A DNA stretch of 64,000 nucleotides. Source: Rhizoctonia solani. Lineage: Eukaryota > Basidiomycota > Agaricomycetes > Cantharellales > Ceratobasidiaceae. Made by a program: the position numbers and the translations under genes. Under the pieces are notes generated by a model, which worked only from the letters and a program-made list of their open reading frames with translations, was not told the DNA's origin and did no database searches. Location of the stretch: positions 2,170,001 through 2,234,000 of the forward strand of contig NC_057378.1 in assembly GCF_016906535.1 (NCBI RefSeq). The letters run 5' to 3'. This document shows, one piece after another, positions 56,501-64,000 of the stretch. Numbering within the stretch: position 1 is the first letter of the stretch; every line of letters starts with the position of its first letter.

Positions 56501-58321
56501 TCTCGCCTGACGGGTCCCGCGTCGCCTGTGGTCTGAAGACCGGAGAGGTGTACATCTGCGTACTAGGACAAGCCGTCAACATTCATGGTCCGCTCACGGG
56601 TCATACCACATATGTCACCTCAGTCGTGTTTTCTTCCGACGGCTTGCGCCTTGCATCTGCATCGAACGATAAGACTATTCAATTGTGGAATGTTCAAACA
56701 GGCCGGCCGGTTGGCACACCCTTTGAGGGTCATACTGCTGAGGTCTGGTCCCTATGCTTCTGTCCCACTGACTCACGTATTGCCTCGGGCTCCCGGGATA
56801 AAACGATCCGAGTATGGGATCCGCAAACTGGACAGACGGTGTTAGGGCCACTAACAGGACATTCTAGCGCCGTATACTGCGTTGCGTTTTCACACAACGG
56901 CTCTTTCATTGCCTCTGGGTCATCTGATATAACAATCCGAGTGTATGAGACGTGTACTGGCCAGACAGTGCTTGGACCGCTCAAGGGACATACTAAATAC
57001 ATCAACTCGGTCATCTTCTCTCCCGACAGCACTCGCCTGTTCTCTTGCTCAGCAGACGGGACTGTACGCGTATGGAATGTGCAAGACATCAATACCTCCA
57101 ATCCTCTCCCGACTACCCCATCTCTTTCCTCCCATATCTACTCCATCCGATACTCTCACAACGGCACACGGGTTGTCTCTGGATCAGCAGATGGCTCGAT
57201 ACACGTATGGGATGTGGCGACGGGTCAGCTGGTGCTCGGACCACTGCATGGCCATGAGGATGTTGTTATATCTTTGGATTACTCAAGCGATGATCAGTAT
57301 ATTGCGTCTGGTTCTGAAGACAATACACTGCGAGTATGGGATGGACTGACGGGACAAGACATGCACGGACCAATAAAAGGGCATAGTGGTGATGTGAAAT
57401 GTGTACGATTCTCACCCGACAGCATGGTCGTTGTCTCAGGGTCGTCTGACCATACCGTCCGAATATGGGATGTGAACACCGGCCAACAAGTGACGCAACT
57501 GTTCCAAGGACATTCCTCCATCCGGTCGGTTGCGATCTCTCCTGACGGCCAGCGGGTTGCCTGTGGGTCAGATGATGGCAAGATAGTCGTACTAGACCGA
57601 CATAGTGGAATCCCGCTCGTTGACCCAATCGACGCTCACAAGGACTGGATTCGTTTGGTAGAGTTCTCTCCAGATGGTATGCGCCTCGTCTCAGGGTCGG
57701 ATGACCTATCAGTGGGAATATGGGATGCAGAGACAGGGAAGCAGCTTGTTGTTTGCGGTGGGAGCGATGGCGCCCACAGTGACTACGTCCTCTCTGTGTC
57801 GTTCTCACCCAACGGTCTGTATGTCGCATCTGGGTCTAGGGACCGTACTGTGCGCGTGTGGGACTCGCAGAACGGCAAGCCTATACGCGGTCCTCTGACA
57901 GGGCATACCGATTGGGTGAACTGTGTGCAGTTCTCACCTGACGACTCTCACCTCGTATCATGTTCCCGGGACTGTAGTATTCGATTATGGGACGTATCAC
58001 CTTTGGGAATACATTCACAAGAAAATTCAATGAGAGATCCAGGTATGTGTCAATGCTAAGCTGCTCTTTTCTACCGCCCGTTTTGCTGACGCGTCGTTAG
58101 CCCATGCCAGGGCAGCTGATCCAATTGATCTCTGGTCGCTCAACAGTGATGGCTGGGTGGTAGACTCACGTGGTCGACGACTGGTATGGGTTCCGTCCGA
58201 TCTCTGCACCTATTTGGCACTTCCACCAACCAACTCTATTATTGCCGACCAAGGATACTTTCGACTTGAGACCGATGAATGGAAAATAGGAGACGAGTGG
58301 GTGCGGTGTTACTCTGCATAG
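53509..58321 (+). CDS. NACHT-WD40 STAND receptor with 14 WD repeats
   Basis: Exon 1 runs 53509-53859; clear introns are 53860-53918, 54033-54090, 55927-55977 and 58043-58100. Two further segments inside exon 3 (about 54238-54291 and 54341-54388) are open but have GT-AG ends and are probably introns too. The order is an N-terminal helical region, a NACHT ATPase with Walker A G-M-A-G-T-G-K-T-T and Walker B F-I-V-V-I-D-A-L-D-E, a helical region, then 14 WD40 repeats (about 56200-58010), enough for two seven-bladed propellers. A short C-terminal domain with W-V-V-D-S-R-G-R follows. Such proteins (HET-E-like) are sensor-switches of fungal non-self recognition. No effector domain is recognisable at the N-terminus. 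Confidence 0.92.
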
Positions 58322-59550
58322 TATACTGTATTTATGAGATCTAGCTTATTGCAAACTATCTGTCTTTTTCATCTTTTTTTCTCATTACTTGTACCTATCA
58401 ATCACCTGTAGAAGATGCGACGAAACTCGTTGAGCGCATAACAGACCCACTTCCCTCAGGGGCGCCCGGAATAGTACCCGTAGGAACAGCGAATAGTATT
58501 GTCGACTTCTGGTGATGCACTTATAGATTTAATTGTTCATGCTTATACTGAGGGGGAAAGCAGGACTCATTGCACGTCAATCTTAGCAATGACCAACGAG
58601 TCGGTTTAAGAGAGTGAGCTCTTATAAGTCATCGCAATCGCATATGACCTAAATTGTTGACAGAGGTTTCTAAAGGGAAGGCGGGTAGGGAAATGGCACA
58701 GCGCGCATGTAAAGTATGTCAGAGGTAGCTCATAGGAAGTCGGATAGTATGTACCCAAACAGCTAATACAACTAACCATATCCGAATGCACAAGGCAATT
58801 GCCCGTTCCTACTTCCAACGGTTTCTCAATATCCGGATTGGTTGTGAGAGCCTGCTGCGGAAATACATGAGGGAGAGTGTGTAATGGGTAGTATACATAG
58901 CCTGCACATACGTATACCGTGGATCATACTAGCCTGATTATTTTTTAAATCAATCGGACTCCAAGATGCCGAATCCTCCCCAACTCAAGCCTTGAACGAC
59001 ATACTATATCCATGTCCAGTGACCTTCAGTACCCGGTTATTCGGTATCACCGCGGTAAAGACTTTCCGAACATAATGCATGCTCGCGGGCGGATCATCTA
59101 ATCACGATAATAATAATTGAATTAAGCGGCCTCCAATCAAGCAATGGTGCACGTTTATGTGGGCCGCCAACTGGGAGCACATGGCCCTTCTCGCGATCGG
59201 CTAATACTAGTTATAATGCTATGGTAGGTTTGTCATCCCGAAATCATGACAACGGATAGTTGGATTTTGTCCTATATATTAATTTCAGTAAACCTAACCA
59301 TTTATTCCAGCTATAGATCTAGAAAAATTAATCTTAACCGATCCATTTGGATTGTGCATATTCATACCCGTAGCGGGATTGCCACGGAAGGTCAACGGAT
59401 CAGCCCACGAACATCGGGTATGCGTGGGATGTCACATATATGACCTGGATCTGAATAGCGCACCGGCCTTTGTTCGTGTAAAAACTCTGTACCATTATAT
59501 AAATTCCCAATGTTGGCAGTGTGTCAAGCATATTCCTCACGCTGATCTCC
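58322..59550. other. Intergenic, no gene seen
   Basis: About 1.2 kb without recognisable coding or repeat signal between two plus-strand genes. Confidence 0.55.
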
Positions 59551-61079
59551 ATGCGATCCACCTTGGTTTCTCTGCTATTTGGTCAGCTAGTCCTAGCTGC
59601 GACTTTAGTGCACAATGATGAGATCCCTATCCTAAAGCTAAACGTGGATACCAAACTTGCAGGTATTCCTGCTAACGACTCTCACTCCTCACAGGAACGC
59701 TGACATCCTGCTAGTTCGCTCTTCCCCAGACAATATTAGGGTTGAATTTACAATCGCTAATACTGGAAGGGAGACGTATAGCATTCTCGAAACTCCCACA
59801 TCTCTCCTATCCACCGAGTTCTCAACAAACAAGTTCTATCCGGAGAAGAAGGATGGCTCCCGAAGAAGCCCAATATTCAAAGGCATAAAGGTTTGCTCGG
59901 TTTTAATCAAGCTGTGTATCCATGGCCAAATTGACTCCTTTTCGATTCATCCTAGCTCAAATGGGATGCTGACCGTGCAGCTAAAGGAAACAAAATTTTA
60001 AAGCTACTGCCTGGTCGACCGGTCACTGTTACTCATGAATGTAGGGAAATATAAAAGGTCCAATGGCTTAAATAATCTCCAGTCACTAACTTATGGTATG
60101 CATGTAGTTAGTAAACTGTACGACTTTGCCAGGTCGGGTCCGGGCGTCTATAAGCTACTGCCTCTTTCCGTACTCCAGCTCATTGACGAGAAAGGGAATC
60201 ATGTTCTTGGGCAGCTTGACCCTCCTCCTACAGCCGAAATCATAATCAACCAAAAGCTTCTGAACAATCTCACACACTCGTCAACTAGCGTAATCACCCA
60301 CAACGGCCACCATAGAGTCGAAGCACTCCAATTTAGGGCCAACTGCGACACTGCACAACGAGCAGCGATAAACACAGCAATCGCTGATGCTCAACAACTA
60401 TCAGCGAACTCCCTCACCAGGCTACGACAACAGGGCATTCCTGCGTGGAGAGAATTACCCCGTACATGGTTTGGCTCCTATGAGGAGGAGCGTGTGTACA
60501 AGGCAAGGTACACAATGAGCTTGATCACAAGGCCTTTCAACGCATATACGGTGAGATTTTGAGATTTCGCTCCTTCCCTAGGCTGTGCTAACTGATATCA
60601 GTACCATTGTTCTTGCCCTGAGACTAAAGAGTTTCAGGATGTATATGCATATGTCATGAAGGATCACGCACCAAATGATATTCATCTTTGTCCGAGCTTT
60701 TTTGAGGCATCAACGAGGGGATACAACTCACAAGGTAGCTCTTCTTTATTTTTCATGTCTTTAATCCGAAACTCATATGCGTCCAACTCACTTCAGCTGG
60801 AATAATTATTCACGAGTGAGTGTATTGGAAGTTACCTCTTTCTATGAATAACGGCGATATCGTCTTAGAGCCTCACATCTTCAAGCAGACACGGAGGACT
60901 ACGCCTATGGGTTCCGGGAATGTAGGTATTGGGCGAGTCGTTTCCCTGAGCAGGCGATAGAAAACGCGGACAATTATGAATATTATTGTGAGAGTTTGTG
61001 GAACACCGTACCTCCAGTAGTGTCGGGCTGGTTTGCACAAGCCACCGAACATTTATTCAAGACCTTGGTTCTGTGGTGA
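59551..61079 (+). CDS. M35 (deuterolysin-like) secreted metalloprotease
   Basis: Met 59551 begins a signal-like peptide (M-R-S-T-L-V-S-L-L-F-G-Q-L-V-L-A-A). Beta-rich prodomain pieces follow (V-E-F-T-I-A-N-T-G; L-L-P-G-R-P-V-T-V-T-H-E). The catalytic part (about 60250-61079) has the zinc site assembled across an intron as H-E-A-S-H, followed by D-T-E-D-Y-A-Y-G. The family's G-T-x-D-x-x-Y-G is therefore kept except for its first Gly, and the third ligand Asp is present. Aspzincins degrade extracellular protein. The first splice junction (59659-59692) does not keep the frame as I read it, so either the intron is placed wrongly or there is a 1-nt frameshift. Confidence 0.75.
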
Positions 61080-61542
61080 GGTATTGCCACAGTATGGACC
61101 TAAATGAGTCCCACGTTTTCTCCTTTCTTTGTTTTCAAATCAAGTACCGTTAATCTGTCTCCTAAATATACGGGCTTTGTTTAATTATCTGCACCCTCGA
61201 TCAAGATAACCTCGCTCGAATGTAAGGCGCCCGAATTGGTGTCCCAGTCATGTTCCACAAGGGAGGCATTTTCCGACCCACAGCTAATAGGATCTATACG
61301 TGTCCCAATGCTGTATCTGACATGTTTACGGCAAACTCGAGAAAGTAAGTTTTCCAAGCCTAGGTAATAGTAGCCTCCAAATTAAGAGACAAACACAACC
61401 AAAGACATTGACCTCTAATAGATTTAAATACAGTTTCCAATAGAATCCTTACATTTAATCAGACCATAGAATATCAAATCAGTCTGGATCTCGTAGCTCT
61501 CGACTTGAAGCCTTACATTTGGTACCAACACATCACATGGGC
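61080..61542. other. Intergenic between convergent genes, no gene seen
   Basis: About 460 bp with no coding or repeat signal. Confidence 0.55.
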
Positions 61543-63460
61543 CTATAGCTCTTTATCCCGCTCATACTCGGCTCCGACGTATGACCACATGCCCACCGCG
61601 TCTAAATCATCCTTTCCGTCGTCGCCGACTGTAAGTGTTTGTTCGGGACCCATAACCATCGCATAGTGTCTCATGCCAAGTGTGATTTTGATGGCCGGTG
61701 GACCGGGTTCGTAGGAAGTGAGAGGCTGCGAGAGAATACTTGCGACGATGTTTTTAGCAGCTACTTCGGCCTGATTGTATTTCTTAATCAACAAAAGGAA
61801 AGAGCGGGGGATGAGAAAGAGGTGACAAACCTGCCAATGAGCCGTATGTCCAGCTTTAATCACCCCAAACGCATCCGCCGCGTCTCCGATAGCATATACA
61901 TGCGGCAGCTCGGTCCCCGGCGCGTTTGTACCCCCATCTTGAACGATAAATCGTGACTTGGGAGGAAGATCGACTTGCATAGTTCGTAGGACTTTGATCA
62001 TCCCTGTTTGGTCGTCTATTGCGCGAGGAACCAAGTCGCGCATGAGGGATGTGTTGGGAGTTTGACCTGTACAGAGCAGCTACATCGTTTAAATGAGTAT
62101 TCGGCTCAAAACCATGGAGGCAAGGTAAAAGTGAAAAGAATCAGAAGACCCCGGTCGCCAAAATGGAGAAATACACCGCCCGAGTCACACTGATAGCGAT
62201 CAGCACTCACGATCAGATCCGCGCATATCTTCTTTCCGTTCTCGGTCTTGACCACTCTCCTTCCTTGCTCGTCGTACTCGGCGTGTTCGGGAAGTGTAGT
62301 CTTGAGATCGAGTCTTTGGCCCAGAATCAAGTTGACGCCGAGCGCGTGCATGGTTTTGTTGACTTGATCACTTATCATTAGTATTTTGCGGGGAGAAAAA
62401 GGGAAGGAAACGATAATGACGTACTCTCGTCGTGTATTTTATTTGGGAACCTTGGTAATAATTGCATACGAGAGTGCAAAAGTGTGATTTGTTTGTGGGG
62501 GTATAGGCTCTTCAAGTCGCTCGCAAACTCTACCATTTTCCCCAATAATCTGACATTAAGCCCGAGTGACCAAAGTAGAGAAAGGAACAAACGTACGAAT
62601 GCCCAACGCACCACCGCCAACGACCAACACGCTCTCAACCAACTTGAGCCGCTTTTGAGCGCGTTGGAGAAAGGCGACCGCAGCCGACTTGGAACCGTCA
62701 AAAGTTTCGAATTTTTTGTCCCCATCGAGATTGATGGTTCTCTCAGCTTTGGAACCGTATGCATGTCCGTCATACACGCTCTTTGCGCCCCAAAAGTCGA
62801 TGGGGCCGGGTAGCTTGGCGCCCAGCGCATAGATAAGATAATCAAACTCGAGGCTGCTCGTACGCTCTGGAGACGTCTCGTTTGAATACGGCGCGGGAGT
62901 ATAGACTACCTTGTTCCGCTCCAACTTGATTGCCGTGCCGTGGATAACCCGGTTTGGGCCGGGTGTAGGGCCGAATAGGTTGTTGTACGGTATAACTTTT
63001 TTTTGCGTTAGGGATTGAGATTAGGCGAGGCGAATTAATGAGCTTACAGGCTTTAGTCTCGTGTGATGGCAGAACGCTGAATCTCGGCAAGACGTACATG
63101 TCTGAGTCGAGGGTGTCAGAAACAAATGGGTCAGGGAAAAAAGACGAGAACGCACGGTTCGCGTGACTTGGTGAGCATGCAATACCTCGGTCAGGTCGGT
63201 CGAGGAGATTCGGAGATATGTGCGTACCTGTTTCGTTCTAGTAGAACAACGCGATATCCCTCCGGGAGCTCTTTCGCGAGGAACTTGGACGCAGCGATAC
63301 CTACCCAGAGGTAGGTCTATTATGCATATATGAAGAGGCAAGAGGACTGACCACCGTACGAGCCACCGAGCACAAGAATAGTTTTTAGAGCCGAGACAAA
63401 GGGAACAGACATGACGACAAGTACAAGAGTACCAAAGAAATGAAGCCAAAAGGTACCCAT
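61543..63460 (-). CDS. AIF/AMID-like FAD-NAD(P)H oxidoreductase
   Basis: Met 63460 is chosen because a hydrophobic segment follows at once (W-L-H-F-F-G-T-L-V-L-V-V). The first dinucleotide fold follows (I-L-V-L-G-G-S-Y-G, continued across an intron by A-A-S-K-F-L-A-K-E-L-P). Later exons give Y-L-I-Y-A-L-G-A, a second dinucleotide fold V-L-V-V-G-G-G-A-L-G-I, and the FAD motif H-V-Y-A-I-G-D-A-A-D-A. This is the Pyr_redox_2 layout of AIF and AMID/FSP1-type proteins, which pass electrons from NAD(P)H to quinones. The exact subfamily and the location are not certain; the N-terminal segment may anchor it in a membrane. Confidence 0.83.
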
Positions 63461-63622
63461 GGATGTGGTGGGAAGACGCGAGTTGAGTTTATATGCAAGA
63501 AAACAAAACAGGTGTGATCGTTCGATCTTGTTATCTGATAAAAGCCCGGGGTGATCTCGGCTAGGAGTCGAATTGGAAATGATCATTAAGGACCCAATGT
63601 CAACGAGGAGAGAATGAGATAA

Positions 63623-63856
63623 TTAAAGATTGCGTTGTCGAGTTCTCAAGGCTGCCGAAGAGATAGAAGCCGGAGAAAATATGTTGGATGATATGTTTCT
63701 GACTAATGGCGTGTTGAATCGTTCGATGGAGTCAGTAAGAGGTGAGTAATAACCCGAGTCAAGCGTTGGTATTTCAGATTTGGAGAGCGGAATAGCCGCG
63801 TTTGGTATGTAGGGCGTAGAGTGGGTGTGTTCCGGCCGGATGAGCACGGGAGGCAT
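63623..63856 (-). CDS. Small hypothetical protein or last exon
   Basis: A 77-codon frame with many Ser and Pro residues (T-P-Y-I-P-N-A-A-I-P). It could be the end of a gene entering from the right, or noncoding. No domain is recognised. Confidence 0.3.
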   Translation of the reverse strand: MPPVLIRPEHTHSTPYIPNAAIPLSKSEIPTLDSGYYSPLTDSIERFNTPLVRNISSNIFSPASISSAALRTRQRNL

Positions 63857-64000
63857 AGACGCTGGTGTGAGAGAAGAGTGGTTCAGCTATGCCGATGAGG
63901 TGATCGAGTGTATGGTACCAAACATAACAAGAGAGCCAATACATCCGAGTCAATTCAGGTAAGCAGCCAGTGAGAAAGCGGAAGCGGGGCTTGAGAGGTG

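Noticed and set aside
57266..57829. Minus-strand ORF of 187 codons
   Set aside because: It lies fully inside the WD40 exon of the receptor and has no domain.
1..64000. CRISPR arrays, rRNA, tRNA genes
   Set aside because: No regular repeat-spacer pattern, no rRNA blocks and no convincing tRNA cloverleaf were seen; the window is eukaryotic.

Overview
The window is eukaryotic and fungal. Genes carry many 48-60 bp GT-AG introns, and the gene set (NACHT-WD40 receptor, CYP505-type P450-reductase fusion, M35 aspzincin protease, fungal CACTA and pogo-like transposons, chromodomain Ty3/gypsy elements) fits an Agaricomycete. I infer a Rhizoctonia/Ceratobasidium-like genome with moderate confidence; no species marker is visible.

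Layout. 1-25 kb is a nested transposon graveyard with one young, apparently intact 6.5-kb Ty3/gypsy chromovirus (17056-23523, minus strand). I separated at least four LTR families, here named A to D, from TG...CA ends and 5-bp target duplications: A (gypsy chromovirus, about 570-584 bp), B (about 560-570 bp), C (about 460 bp) and D (about 447 bp). Several solo LTRs sit inside other elements, so insertion order can be read. A decayed pogo/Tigger-type DNA transposon lies at 11713-13683. Old copies are depleted in CpG (Arg codons turned into Cys, His, Gln, Trp or stop); the young copy is CpG-rich.

25-46 kb holds host-type genes, many of them odd. They are a decayed VCX1/CAX-like cation antiporter, two calpain-like proteins with a C-terminal ZZ finger flanking a P450:reductase fusion, and relics of further calpain last exons. 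One calpain has lost its catalytic Cys. The P450 part of the fusion has lost the whole heme-thiolate loop.

46162-53406 is a complete CACTA-superfamily transposon (7,245 bp, perfect 12-bp CACTG... terminal repeats, 3-bp target duplication). It carries a Tnp2-type transposase and a divergently transcribed multi-exon protein with an RS domain. It is inserted about 100 bp upstream of the start codon of a NACHT receptor with 14 WD40 repeats (53509-58321).

58-64 kb carries an M35 aspzincin-like protease gene, an AIF/AMID-like FAD oxidoreductase, and a small unrecognised ORF.

The best candidates for something new are the chromovirus (a probable self-primed reverse-transcription start plus a conserved -1 frameshift heptamer), the CACTA element with its RS-domain partner at the promoter of an immune-type receptor, and the pair of calpain-ZZ proteins, one active-looking and one dead-looking.
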